The notes beneath the pieces are model-generated. The model did not search any database and was not told the origin of the DNA. It worked only from the letters and a program-made list of their open reading frames with translations. The translations under genes and the position numbers were made by a program. Shown here in pieces: positions 1 to 9,664 of a stretch of 60,129 nucleotides of DNA. Within the stretch, counting starts at the first letter, position 1; every line of letters begins with the position of its first letter. Source of the stretch: Thermoanaerobaculia bacterium (lineage in GTDB: Bacteria; Acidobacteriota; Thermoanaerobaculia; Multivoradales; J023); contig JAUIJL010000035.1 of NCBI GenBank assembly GCA_030431255.1, forward strand, positions 1 to 60,129. The letters are read 5' to 3'.

Positions 1-105
1 CGGGCCGCGCAGGCCGGGCCGCGCAGGCCGGGCCGCGCAGGCCGGGCCGCGCAGGCCGGGCCGCGCAGGCCGGGCCGCGCAGGCCGGGCCGCGCAGGCCG
101 GGCCG
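1..105. repeat. 14-bp GC-rich tandem repeat array, 7 copies
   Basis: Seven perfect head-to-tail copies of CGGGCCGCGCAGGC (1-98) are followed by a half copy. The array ends about 10 bp past the stop codon of the minus-strand RHS gene and is cut by the window start, so it may be longer. Each unit contains GGCC arms, and neighbouring units contain CCGGGCC and GGCC stretches, so the RNA could fold into GC hairpins. There is no T-tract. The same unit recurs at 8364-8405 behind the next gene. The spacing is too short for CRISPR and there are no unique spacers. Confidence 0.95.
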
Positions 106-115
106 TGAGGGTTCT

Positions 116-3100
116 TCAAGGACCGAAAGGTCGAAAACCGCCGATGCTCAGGCTTTGCAAGGCTTCGAAGTCGTCCGGGGTCGCGCCGAAGAGATCCTGG
201 ACGATGGCCCCTCCGAGACCTTCCGCCGCCGCGTCGAGAATGTCCACCTCTTGCAGGATCTCGACATCGTCCCGACTCGCACCGATGACGTCGTGCACGA
301 TGGTCTCTCCGACGGCAATGTTGGTTTCGTCGGGAATCACGTGTTTGGCGATTTTTTCGCCCGTCGCGTAACCGGTCATGGCCGCTCCGGCCACACCCGC
401 GACAGGTTTTCCGACATATGGGATCTTGGAGATGGCCCAGAAGGTGGCCATGCCTTCGGCCGCGCCAGTGGCCACGTCGACCCGTTGGTCCGTGGTTTTG
501 GCTTCCGCCAAGTCGACGGCCAACACGGTCCAGGCAGCCCAGCCGATCACGCCGACCCCTATCCGTCCACCGGTGCCTTTGGGCAATACGGGGATCACCG
601 GTCGGCGAGGTCCCGGAGCGGGCCTGGCCGCGACAGCCGGCTTGGCCGGAGCTGGAGCAGCCGGTTTTGCCGGAGCGGGGGCAGGTGTTGCGGGTTTTGC
701 CCGGACGGCGGGCGCCGGCGAAGGCGCCGTGGGGCGGGCGGCCGCCGCTGGTTTTTGTGCCGACCGAGCCGCGTTCATTTCTTGGGTCGCTTGGCGTCCC
801 GGATTTTTGACGCCTGGTTGTTGTCGTAGATCCTCAGCCCGGTGCGCCCGGTGGTGGGAAGATCCCGGTGTGGATGCCTTGCCCTGGGTGATCTGCAGAC
901 CGCTGGCGTTCAAAGAATTGGCTGGATTCTGCGCCAACCCTTCGAAGGAATGATGAACCTGGGTGCCCTTGGGCAAGGCGACCCTGCGTCGAAACGCATT
1001 ATTCGCCGCATTGAAGACCCTGCGGGCCAAGTGGATAGCCGTCCCCTTCTGGCGGTTGGATCCCTTGGGCAGACTGTTGAGCTGATCGTGAAATGCCTTG
1101 AGGTTCTGCTCGTAGGAGCCTTTGCCGTATCTCCGTTGCAGGACCCCTTCCACCGCTTTTTGCCATTGATGGCTCAGACCCGGATCGTCACCGATCAACA
1201 TGCCGTCGCGGATCGGGCCGACTTTGGGCGGCTCCGTTTGGCGACCTCCGGGATCGCGGAAGCCGACGGGATTGTTCTTCGAATAGCGATACGAGTTGGT
1301 GCCGTCCACAAGACCGGCGGGGTCCGCCGCGGTCCAGCGGGCCAACCAAGGAGCGTAGTAGCGGGCCCCGTGGTAGGCGAGGCCGCTTTCTTCGTCTCTC
1401 TCCATGCCGGTGTATCGATACCGTTTCGGCAATACATCGGAACGCGCGGCCTGGTAAGTCGTGCTGCCATACGGGCTGAATTCCTCGTAAGAAAGGACCC
1501 GTGAAAGCTCGTCGAGCTCGAGGCTGGTCGAGCCCAGGTGGTTGCCGAGCTGATATCGAACGACTTTGGCCGGGGCGGCATCTTGGCCCTGGACACGGGT
1601 TTCGACCATCGCGATTCGGCTTTGATTGTCCATCACGTGCAGGGTCTCCCGAGCCAAGCCGGCCGTCGGCCCAGAGTGTTTGCGATAGATCTCGAGACCG
1701 CCGAGATAGATCCATTCATCCTTGAGGTTTCCGTTTTCCAACTCGGTGAGCTTACGGACCCGCTCGCCGGAGGCGTCGTAGACGTAATAGGTGCGCTCAC
1801 CGTCGCGGGCTATTCCGGCGGAATCCGTCGGCCCCAGGGATTGCCGTTGCGAGGTGCGCATCTGATCCCGAAAATCCCAAGAAATTCGGCTCAAATGGGG
1901 CATGTGCAGTAGGTTGCCGTGGGGGTCGTAACCCTCTCCGGCGATGCTGAAGACCTCCTCGGTTTGGCCGATCACGGCGCGGGAGAGACGATTAGACGTC
2001 TCGGTCGGCTCGAGCCGGCTGGGCTCGGAGTATTCGAAGATTCGATTCCAACCGGATTGGGCAGGGGACGTCCCACGGTGCTGGAGCTCCAGCAGGTTGC
2101 CCACCGGGTCGTAGACATAACGCTCGACATAGGTACCCAGAGCCTGACCGTCGCCGGGATGAGCGAGACCGACGCGGAACCTATCGTCATAGTCGTGGGG
2201 TCGCGGTGGGCTCCCTTGACCCAAATGCTCTCGCCCTGTGGCTTGCACCAAACGATAGGAGGCGTCGTAGGTGTAATCCGCGCTCGGCTCGACCCGTTGA
2301 TTATTGAAGAAAACCGCTTGCTGAGCGTGGTCGTGGATGTGGGTGACGTTGCCGACGGGATCGTAGGTATAGCTCAAGCTCTGGACCCCGCACCCGGGTC
2401 GCTCGGCGTCCGGGGGCAAAGGGCAATCCTGGGGAAAAAGGTCGGCGTCCCGCTCGGTGCGTAGCCGGCGCAGACGAGAGGTCAGAGGGTCGTATTCGTA
2501 GGAGGTTCTGGTGCCGTTGCCGAATTCGATCTGCCGCCGTCGGCCCTTGGCGTCGTAATCGATGCCGAGCACGAAGGGCGTCCAAATCGGCTCGCCGTCG
2601 GCGACCGAGCCCTTCAGATGGATCTCCAAGGACTCGAGCAATTGGGCCTCGTTGTAGACGGGTCGAGCGGTGCTGCCGTCCGGTGAGGTGGCCGACACCG
2701 GCCGATTCAGGGCGTCGAAGGCGGTGGAGGTGACATAGGTTTCCGATGCTAAGAACGCGCCCAAAGCCGCTTCCAGCGCGGCCATATCCAGCGGTGCCGA
2801 CGGATCGCCCGGCAATATCGAGTCGACCGGGCTCCAATCCAACGGCTGCTTATAGTCGACGGCCAATCGTCGACGGCTGCCGAGGGCGTTGCCCTTGAAA
2901 TCGAGTCGATCGGACTCCATGGCGCCGGCTTGGTCGAGCACCAAATAGACCGTGGAACGCAAATTGAGTGCTTCCGCTTGGGGATGCTGCTCACCGTAAA
3001 CCGACCGCTCGATCAATAGCTCGGCGTCCGGATCGGCGGCATCCGTTCCGCTCACGAAATGGCGTAGCGGTCGCTGTAGGGCGTCGTATTCCGTGCGGAA

Positions 3101-6100
3101 TCGATGGCCTCGGCTATCCCAGCTCAAGATGGGATTGCCGGCCACATTGGTCAACGTCCAGCGACTCCCCCCTTCCATGCTCCGCCCGCGAATCCGTTGG
3201 CCGAGCAGGTCTATGTCGTGGGTCTCGACTTTCCGTCCCCGGGCATCGCCGTTCTGGACGATCCCGTCCCGTGCTTCCCTCGGGTTGCCTTCGATGTCGA
3301 GCTCGACCCTGCCGGCGGTCAGCTCCTGAGTGCCGTCGAGAGGGTGCCCGGGACAAACGACCCGGTTTCGAGCCAGGGTCAAGAAGGCACGGCCCAGGCT
3401 GTCAAAGGTGGTGGTGGTCGGGGTGTCGGCATGGGCCGCAGCCTTGACGGCCGCCTCCTGCTGCCTCGGGCCGAGGGCCCCACCCACGCGCCGGCTGTGC
3501 CAGCCCTGCCAAGCCGCCGCCTCTTCCGGGCCGAGGGCCTCGAAATGCCGAGCCACGTAACCGCTGACGTCCGGATCGGTCCGGGGATCCCGGAGCACCG
3601 TGTCGTTGGCATCCCAAGTCTCTTGTTGCCAAGGGTCGAAGACGGTTTTGACGTAGGTTTCGTTGGGATACAAAGTGGCGATGGACCGGCCGAGGGGATC
3701 GTAGAAGACCGTCGGTCCGTTGCCGATCCGCGTGTCGGGGTCGAAGCCGTGGGTGTCGGAAAAAAACGGCTCGTATCGACGAGCCGGCAACCCTTTGTTG
3801 TTGTAAACGGTCCAACCACTGCCCACCCATCGGCGGCTCGTGCTCTCGCCCAGCACGGGTTGGCCATCGTCACCGACCAGGATGTTGCCCGCGGGATCTC
3901 GCAGGGGCACGGGGCCAGGCTCCGCTTGGGTTTTTCGTTGGATGTCACGACCGAAACCATCGGAGTACACGAAGCCATAGCTTTGGGCGCTGATCTCGCC
4001 GGGTGCCAAGTCGGCGTCGTGGGTTTCCCGGGAGATCGAGCAGACCCCGGCGGGTTGGATCTTGCCTTCCGCCCAGCCCCGCTGAAAGGCGAAGAGATCG
4101 TAGACCGAGCGCGTCGTGGCACGGCCCAGCAAATCCGCGGCCGCCGGATCTCGGAACAACGCCTGGATCTCGTCACGGCTCAGATCGGCCTCGAAGCCGT
4201 CGAGGGAATCGCCCAGGTTTTCACCTGCTTTGCCCATCACCGCGGTTCCGACCACTTGACCCAGGGCGTCGAACGCGACCTCGGTTCGATTGCCGTTGGC
4301 GTCGGTGACCCGCCATGGCGTGAGGGTCCGGTAGTCGTTCCCGGCTCGCGCGGGATCCGCGGTGCCGTCCGGCAACCGCTCACCGACTGTGATTCGATTG
4401 CCCACGGGATCGCGGGTCTCTCGGATCAACAAGTCGTAGGCATCGAGCTCGAGGGTGTTGAATTGACCGAATGGATCGCGGAAGCGGCGCCCCAGGAAGA
4501 AGTGGCCGCGTGCCTCGGCAAGCTCGGCCGCGGGCGGATCGACGGGCTCATTGCCCTGGGGTATGGAATAAAAAGCACGGCCCGAAGGCACCCACCAGCG
4601 TCCGTCCCCCTTCAGATCCACATAGCCGGCGCCTTGCCCGTTCGCTGAGCCGAGCATCTCTTGGGGTTGGGCAAGCAGCGGGGCGCCGTCGCGCTGAAAA
4701 ACTTGATCGATCAAGCTCGGCGTCAGAGCGAGTCGATAGCTTTCGCCGGGCAGGGCGAGGGATTCGATCTCGCCTGGAGGCAAGAGGGCGTCGGAATCCC
4801 CCGCTGCCACACCCAGGTCGTCGGGTCGGAAGAACGTGCAAGTCTCGTCGACCAGCCTGCGTTGGCGACCGATCGAAGCCTGATCCTCAAAGGCGATCTC
4901 TTGGTCGAAATCATGGGTCCAAGCTCCGGGAAGCTCGGGGGCTGGGCGGACGAAGTCCTCGATGCGAAACCTGCCGCCCGGACCCGAAGGTGAATAACCC
5001 GTCAGCTCGAAGGCCTTGGATTCCCACAGCAACGGAGCACGGTGGCAATCGAGCCGCTGAATCGGGTGGGTGAATCGACTTTCTGAATACGTGATGTGGA
5101 CACGGCTCTGTTGGGCACGGTCGGCCGCCAACGGAAGCTCGGGATCCGCCAGTCGACGGCCGTAACCCACACCCGCTTCTTTGAGCACGTGACCCCAGGC
5201 GTCGACCTCCAGAGTCAGCCCGTGTTGAATTCGAGGGTCGGCGGGATTGCGTTCGTATTGATAGGTGACGGCCTCCCGCGGGTGGGAGAAAAACACTCCG
5301 GGTCGGTCACCGCTCGGCGACTGGAGCTTTCGAATCGCAAAGCTCTGCTCAACCACCGAATAGGGATGCTCGGCTTGGGCGCTGCCGTCGAGAGCGTAGA
5401 CCTCCTGGCGCAGCATCGCCCCTTGCAGGGTCCGGCAGGCCTCCTTTTCCTCCGCGGTGCTCAGGCCGTCGGGCAAGACCGTATCGGGTAGCAATAGGTC
5501 TCGGGCTTGTGCCTCCGTCAACCCCGGCTCGCGGTAGTACTCACCGACGTCCCGCCCGTCGAGCAGGCCGGCGAAGTAGTCGGAGATGTGATTTCTGGAC
5601 ATGTACGCGCCGGTGTGGAACCACGTCTTGGTGAGCACCGGCGGCATGGGCACGGCTCCGTCGCGATCGATCGAGCCCCCAGGAACCTCGGCACCCTCCT
5701 CGACCTCCTCGGTGTCCCATTGATCGACCCTGCCGAATCCGCGAAATTCCCGTTCCGCGCCGTCGAAGTGACCGTGGTGATACGCGTAACGGGTGACGAA
5801 TTTCCCGCCGCTGATGTGGTCGTAGGTTTCCATCCGTTCCACCACATGAACCGGAAACGGTAAACGCGTAATCCACGGCCGGCCTGCTTGCTCGTCCCGT
5901 AGATAGAAGTGGGTCGAGGTCGAATAGTGGAGGCGGGTCTCGGCCCCCATGTTGTTGACGGTTTTCACCAAGAGATGGGGTTTCTGACCTCCCATCAGGT
6001 CGACGTATCGCATCGAGCGCCTTGACGTTGCGGGCGAGCGACTGGACCACACCAGGCAGCTGGTGCCGTTGCCGAGCAAATCAGTGGTCTGAATCGATGC

Positions 6101-8194
6101 GAGCTCGTCGACCTCAGGGGCTACCTCCAAGACTTTCGGCGGGCTCCAAGCGTTTCCGCTCTGGTTGAAATAAAGCCGAGCTCCGTGCGTGTGCAAGTAG
6201 AGGATGTCGGTCGTGCCACTGCCGTCGATATCCGCCAGGCGGATGCGTGCGGGATCGAAAGCCTCTGGAAAGTCGAAGACGGGCGCCCGATCCATGGTGA
6301 TCTTGGCGCCGAAACGGCCATAGCCGAGGTTGGGCCAATAGCAAACCTCACCGTTGCGGACGCGAGCCAGATCCGCCAAGCCATCGCCGCTGAGGTCGGC
6401 CAGGAAAATCGAGTCGGTGCGGTCCGCGAATACCAAGCGAGGCCCCGTCTGCTCATCGAAGGGAACGAGCCCACGCTCGGCTCGTCCGAAACCCTGCTCC
6501 GCCAAAGAAGGGTGCCAAATCAAACCGTCGTCCTCGGTGATCAAAACATCGGCTCGGCCGTCACCGGTGAGGTCGACGAGCCGCGTGCTCGGATCGCTGA
6601 GATCTCGGCTCAGGCGGGATTGGAAGGGTCGAAACGGCAACCAGCCATCGTCTCCGTCGTGCTCGAAGAAGCCTGGGTTGGGACCGTCGAGCACGGCCAC
6701 GTCGAGCCGGCCGTCGGCCGCCAGATCGACCAGCTCCGCCCCCTCGGCGAGCCGTGCGTTGGGCTGGGGAGCAACCTGCCGGCTGGGTCCGAAACGCACG
6801 GATTCGCCCAGTGGGCTGAGGTTTCGTTTGTAAAACCATGAGTCGGCCTGCTCCGTCAGAATGCCCGGGATGCTCTCCCCGTATAGGTCGACCCAACGAT
6901 AGGTTTGGCCGTCGACGCCGATCGGCAGGTTTTCGAGCTCCTGCTCGGGGATGTCTTCCACCCGATCCTGAACCACCGGTCGGCTGTATTCGAGCTCGAG
7001 GGGCGGAATCTCCCGCCGCAGATATCCGTCCGCCCTCCTTTTGAGCCCAACATGAGTCACACCTCTCAAGAAGGTGTACGTCGGTGAGTCGTCGGGTTGC
7101 GGATCTAGCTCATGGGAGTATTCGAATTCGGTGGATCGCACCCAACAGGACTCGCCGACGCCGGGCTCGTCTTTGAAGTGATGGAACATCAGCACCCGTT
7201 TACAGAGGCGGGTGGTTCGAATCTCGAATCCGGCTCGATACGTGGAGAAGGGGTCCGCGCGGAAAAGCCACTCGCCCGAATCACCGGGCGTCGGCGACTC
7301 GACCGAATGCTCGCCGTAGTCGAAAACCACCTCGAATAACCATTCCGTGTTTTCGATCTGCGCGGGGTCGAGCCAAAGTGGCCGTCGGCCGTCGGGGGGT
7401 AGCAGTGGGGCGCGATTGCCGTATCGAATCGACTTGATATACCGCTGGACCGCACGTTTGGGATCGTCGCGATCACCTCGGCTCAGCTCCGACACCTTGG
7501 AGAGCTGCACGCCGGCGCCGTCTTCGACCTTGTAGCTGTAGGCAAGCCCATTACCTCGATCGTCCACGGTCTCGCAGATCAGCCAGCTGAAGATACGGCG
7601 GGGGTCGGCGGGATCGAAAATGCGCGACTCCGGATCACGTCCATAGATCGAAAGGACGTTGTCCCTGGAAAGGGTGCGCCAGAACACGTCCGTTGGATCG
7701 TCCAGATGGGTCCAGCGTTCAATGCGCGCGAACAAACCCTCGACCCGAGGGCGGTAACGGTCTATTCGATAGCCCGGAACGCTCACCTCATCCCGCAGAC
7801 GGGCCCCCTCGGAGTCGATCATCGGCACGAGATCCTCGGCTCCGGAGAGCATGAAGGTGTCGGATTCGTCGATGTCGAGGTAACGGGGCAGACCTTTGTC
7901 GGTCTTGCGGGAGATGCTCGGCAGGGAGAGTCGCCAACCAAAGCCGAAGGGACCGTTGGAAGCACCAGAGTCGTAGTGGAGAGAGAGATCCGGGCTGAAA
8001 CCCGAACGGCCGGGGCTGGTGGAGATCGGCACGCTCAGGGAGCCCGAGCCGGTGACCGGATTCGCCGCGAGCTTTTCTCCGATGCCACGGATCGCGCCGC
8101 CTCCTTTGGGCAACGAGACCGCGGGTGGCGAGGAGACCTTTGAAGCGGGTTGGGAGGATCGGTTCGTCGTGGCTTCGGACGAGAGCTCCGGCAT
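116..8194 (-). CDS. TcB/TcC-like fused RHS protein (SpvB-TcdB middle-RHS) with HNH-like C-terminal region
   Basis: This 2692-aa protein has the order of a fused B+C component of Tc (ABC) toxin complexes. An SpvB-type N-terminus lies at about 25-310 (LPKGGGAIRGIGEK), followed by FG-GAP/VCBS calcium loops around 490-660 (DLTGDGRAD, DLSGDGLAD), TcdB-type middle regions around 690-1010, and many YD/RHS repeats to about 2300. The RHS core ends with GARYYAPWLARWTAADPAG and NNPVGFRDPGG. The variable tail (about 2310-2692) has a QVHHSFEG...SSHHRAHRAEDL segment near 2415, suggestive of an HNH/GHH-type nuclease, then a Pro/Ala-rich linker and a Gly-rich hydrophobic end. It has no signal peptide. The ATG is preceded by TGAGGTGGA about 6 bp upstream. 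No TcA partner or immunity gene is visible inside the window. The architecture is seen; the nuclease call is inference. Confidence 0.85.
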   Translation of the reverse strand: MPELSSEATTNRSSQPASKVSSPPAVSLPKGGGAIRGIGEKLAANPVTGSGSLSVPISTSPGRSGFSPDLSLHYDSGASNGPFGFGWRLSLPSISRKTDKGLPRYLDIDESDTFMLSGAEDLVPMIDSEGARLRDEVSVPGYRIDRYRPRVEGLFARIERWTHLDDPTDVFWRTLSRDNVLSIYGRDPESRIFDPADPRRIFSWLICETVDDRGNGLAYSYKVEDGAGVQLSKVSELSRGDRDDPKRAVQRYIKSIRYGNRAPLLPPDGRRPLWLDPAQIENTEWLFEVVFDYGEHSVESPTPGDSGEWLFRADPFSTYRAGFEIRTTRLCKRVLMFHHFKDEPGVGESCWVRSTEFEYSHELDPQPDDSPTYTFLRGVTHVGLKRRADGYLRREIPPLELEYSRPVVQDRVEDIPEQELENLPIGVDGQTYRWVDLYGESIPGILTEQADSWFYKRNLSPLGESVRFGPSRQVAPQPNARLAEGAELVDLAADGRLDVAVLDGPNPGFFEHDGDDGWLPFRPFQSRLSRDLSDPSTRLVDLTGDGRADVLITEDDGLIWHPSLAEQGFGRAERGLVPFDEQTGPRLVFADRTDSIFLADLSGDGLADLARVRNGEVCYWPNLGYGRFGAKITMDRAPVFDFPEAFDPARIRLADIDGSGTTDILYLHTHGARLYFNQSGNAWSPPKVLEVAPEVDELASIQTTDLLGNGTSCLVWSSRSPATSRRSMRYVDLMGGQKPHLLVKTVNNMGAETRLHYSTSTHFYLRDEQAGRPWITRLPFPVHVVERMETYDHISGGKFVTRYAYHHGHFDGAEREFRGFGRVDQWDTEEVEEGAEVPGGSIDRDGAVPMPPVLTKTWFHTGAYMSRNHISDYFAGLLDGRDVGEYYREPGLTEAQARDLLLPDTVLPDGLSTAEEKEACRTLQGAMLRQEVYALDGSAQAEHPYSVVEQSFAIRKLQSPSGDRPGVFFSHPREAVTYQYERNPADPRIQHGLTLEVDAWGHVLKEAGVGYGRRLADPELPLAADRAQQSRVHITYSESRFTHPIQRLDCHRAPLLWESKAFELTGYSPSGPGGRFRIEDFVRPAPELPGAWTHDFDQEIAFEDQASIGRQRRLVDETCTFFRPDDLGVAAGDSDALLPPGEIESLALPGESYRLALTPSLIDQVFQRDGAPLLAQPQEMLGSANGQGAGYVDLKGDGRWWVPSGRAFYSIPQGNEPVDPPAAELAEARGHFFLGRRFRDPFGQFNTLELDAYDLLIRETRDPVGNRITVGERLPDGTADPARAGNDYRTLTPWRVTDANGNRTEVAFDALGQVVGTAVMGKAGENLGDSLDGFEADLSRDEIQALFRDPAAADLLGRATTRSVYDLFAFQRGWAEGKIQPAGVCSISRETHDADLAPGEISAQSYGFVYSDGFGRDIQRKTQAEPGPVPLRDPAGNILVGDDGQPVLGESTSRRWVGSGWTVYNNKGLPARRYEPFFSDTHGFDPDTRIGNGPTVFYDPLGRSIATLYPNETYVKTVFDPWQQETWDANDTVLRDPRTDPDVSGYVARHFEALGPEEAAAWQGWHSRRVGGALGPRQQEAAVKAAAHADTPTTTTFDSLGRAFLTLARNRVVCPGHPLDGTQELTAGRVELDIEGNPREARDGIVQNGDARGRKVETHDIDLLGQRIRGRSMEGGSRWTLTNVAGNPILSWDSRGHRFRTEYDALQRPLRHFVSGTDAADPDAELLIERSVYGEQHPQAEALNLRSTVYLVLDQAGAMESDRLDFKGNALGSRRRLAVDYKQPLDWSPVDSILPGDPSAPLDMAALEAALGAFLASETYVTSTAFDALNRPVSATSPDGSTARPVYNEAQLLESLEIHLKGSVADGEPIWTPFVLGIDYDAKGRRRQIEFGNGTRTSYEYDPLTSRLRRLRTERDADLFPQDCPLPPDAERPGCGVQSLSYTYDPVGNVTHIHDHAQQAVFFNNQRVEPSADYTYDASYRLVQATGREHLGQGSPPRPHDYDDRFRVGLAHPGDGQALGTYVERYVYDPVGNLLELQHRGTSPAQSGWNRIFEYSEPSRLEPTETSNRLSRAVIGQTEEVFSIAGEGYDPHGNLLHMPHLSRISWDFRDQMRTSQRQSLGPTDSAGIARDGERTYYVYDASGERVRKLTELENGNLKDEWIYLGGLEIYRKHSGPTAGLARETLHVMDNQSRIAMVETRVQGQDAAPAKVVRYQLGNHLGSTSLELDELSRVLSYEEFSPYGSTTYQAARSDVLPKRYRYTGMERDEESGLAYHGARYYAPWLARWTAADPAGLVDGTNSYRYSKNNPVGFRDPGGRQTEPPKVGPIRDGMLIGDDPGLSHQWQKAVEGVLQRRYGKGSYEQNLKAFHDQLNSLPKGSNRQKGTAIHLARRVFNAANNAFRRRVALPKGTQVHHSFEGLAQNPANSLNASGLQITQGKASTPGSSHHRAHRAEDLRQQPGVKNPGRQATQEMNAARSAQKPAAAARPTAPSPAPAVRAKPATPAPAPAKPAAPAPAKPAVAARPAPGPRRPVIPVLPKGTGGRIGVGVIGWAAWTVLAVDLAEAKTTDQRVDVATGAAEGMATFWAISKIPYVGKPVAGVAGAAMTGYATGEKIAKHVIPDETNIAVGETIVHDVIGASRDDVEILQEVDILDAAAEGLGGAIVQDLFGATPDDFEALQSLSIGGFRPFGP

Positions 8195-8363
8195 GCTGTA
8201 TCCACCTCAGTTCATAGCGTTCCAAACCAAGAGCCGTCACGGATCTACAAGGCGAATGAGGACCTTTTAGAGACACCTCGTATGAAGGACTTTGCAGTAG
8301 AAAGTGAAATCCACGCCGCCGCCGTTACAACATGACGCCGTGCATTTTTCGAATCGGGTAGGC

Positions 8364-8405
8364 CGGGCCGCGCAGGCCGGGCCGCGCAGGCCGGGCCGCG
8401 CAGGC
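8364..8405. repeat. 14-bp GC-rich tandem repeat array, 3 copies
   Basis: Three perfect copies of CGGGCCGCGCAGGC, the same unit and orientation as at 1-105, begin 3 bp beyond the stop codon of the minus-strand ClpX-like gene. The 214-bp gap between that gene and the RHS gene holds this array and about 165 bp of lower-GC DNA that probably carries the RHS promoter. I could not pick a convincing -35/-10 pair there. Confidence 0.95.
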
Positions 8406-8408
8406 CGG

Positions 8409-9515
8409 CTAGCCGCGCTGGCGTAGCTTAAGGGCTGCCTCGACATCGGGCAGGTCGATCAACACCGAGCTCTCGGGGCCGTTGACCTTGGACTCGGGGT
8501 CGTATTCGTAGTCGCGGATCACCCGTCGGAAGACTTCTTTGAGCGCGCGGGCACCCAGCCGCTGCTCCCGCGCCGCTTCTTTGGCGATGCGATACACGGC
8601 CTTCTTCGACAATAGGAGATTCAAACCGCGGCTTTTGAAGTACGCGCGGGCCATGTGGTACCCGGAGTCCGGCACGGTGAGGAAGATTCGCTCGAGCTCT
8701 TCCACGGTCAGATCCGAGAGCAGGACCACGGCGTCGTAACGGGACAAAAACTGTGGGCTCATGCCGTATTCGAAGAGGTCGTCGTTGCGCAGCCAATCCC
8801 GCAGGTGGAAGATCAGCTTTTCCTCCACCTCACCGTCCTCGACCACAGTCACCGGCTTTAAGGCGCCGCGGTCCTTGCCCACCGTGACCCGGTCGAAGAC
8901 CGAGTCCCAGAGCCCTTCAAATGCCCCGCCACAAACAAAGAGCAGGCCGCTGGAGTCGACGGTGATCCGATCTCCGCCGGCCCACTTGGGCAGGGTGAGC
9001 GGCACGGCTTCGTTTTCCATCACCGTCAGCAAGGCTTCTTGGGCGCGGATGCCCGAGGTATTGGGCTGATCTCCCACCCACGCACGGATCTTGTCGACTT
9101 CGTCGACAAAGACGATGCCACGGGAAGCCTGAGCCAGCAGATCCTCCAGCGGGGCGTCGGGGCCGAGCTGCTCGCGGGCGCGGTCCAGCAGTCGGTGCAG
9201 AATCGCTTCTCCGGAGCGGCCCCGCTGGGCCTCCTCACCGAGCACGTTGGCGTGCATGCGGATCACCGTCGAGCGCAGGGAGAGATTCGGCCGCTTTTCG
9301 AGAAAGCTCTCCACAGCCTTCATCAGAGTCGTCTTGCCGGTGCCCGAGGAGCCGATCATCAGGAGATTGCCCACGGGCAGACCGGCGAGCTTCTTCGACA
9401 TCGAAATCGACATCTCACGGATCGCTTCTCGCTGACCGATCACACGCTTCGACAGCTCGGTGGCGATCTCGTGGGGCGAAGGAGGGGTGGTGTCTGTGGT
9501 TTGGCTTTGAGTCAC
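8409..9515 (-). CDS. ClpX-derived AAA+ ATPase lacking zinc finger, IGF loop and pore-loop tyrosine
   Basis: The 368-aa protein aligns by eye with the AAA+ part of ClpX: SPHEIATELSKRVIGQREA, Walker A GSSGTGKTT, Walker B GIVFVDEVDKI, the FVCGGAFEGL motif, an arginine-finger segment (SPQFLSRYD) and sensor 2 (LGARALKEV). Three hallmarks of the ClpXP unfoldase are absent. There is no N-terminal Cys4 zinc-binding domain, the GYVG pore loop reads AQRG, and the region that carries the ClpP-docking IGF loop reads KDRGALK. It is therefore probably a ClpP-independent remodelling ATPase and not the housekeeping ClpX. It sits upstream of and co-directional with the RHS gene, 214 bp away, which hints at, but does not prove, a joint role. 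Confidence 0.85.
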   Translation of the reverse strand: MTQSQTTDTTPPSPHEIATELSKRVIGQREAIREMSISMSKKLAGLPVGNLLMIGSSGTGKTTLMKAVESFLEKRPNLSLRSTVIRMHANVLGEEAQRGRSGEAILHRLLDRAREQLGPDAPLEDLLAQASRGIVFVDEVDKIRAWVGDQPNTSGIRAQEALLTVMENEAVPLTLPKWAGGDRITVDSSGLLFVCGGAFEGLWDSVFDRVTVGKDRGALKPVTVVEDGEVEEKLIFHLRDWLRNDDLFEYGMSPQFLSRYDAVVLLSDLTVEELERIFLTVPDSGYHMARAYFKSRGLNLLLSKKAVYRIAKEAAREQRLGARALKEVFRRVIRDYEYDPESKVNGPESSVLIDLPDVEAALKLRQRG

Positions 9516-9664
9516 CCGCTGATTCTAACCTTCAGAGGGTCGGCTCTTCTATCTTGAGCGCGAAGAGACCTTATACTGTGCATGCCGAGTGGGCGGATCT
9601 CGGACGGGATTCGCAGAGATGCCGGAGCCACTGGCGCCCGGTGGCCGTAAAGGAGCATTCGTAC

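Noticed and set aside
1..105. Short direct repeats considered as a CRISPR array
   Set aside because: The units are 14 bp and contiguous with no spacers, and no cas gene is present.
3104..4648. A 514-codon plus-strand open frame
   Set aside because: It is antisense to the RHS gene, whose YD repeats and domain order are continuous through the region.
8409..9515. Calling the AAA+ gene clpX
   Set aside because: The zinc-binding domain, IGF loop and GYVG loop are missing and no clpP is adjacent, so the housekeeping name would mislead.
9554..9664. N-terminal extension of the TPR gene from a TTG
   Set aside because: The ATG at 9665 has an SD and begins a proper signal peptide; the extension would bury it.
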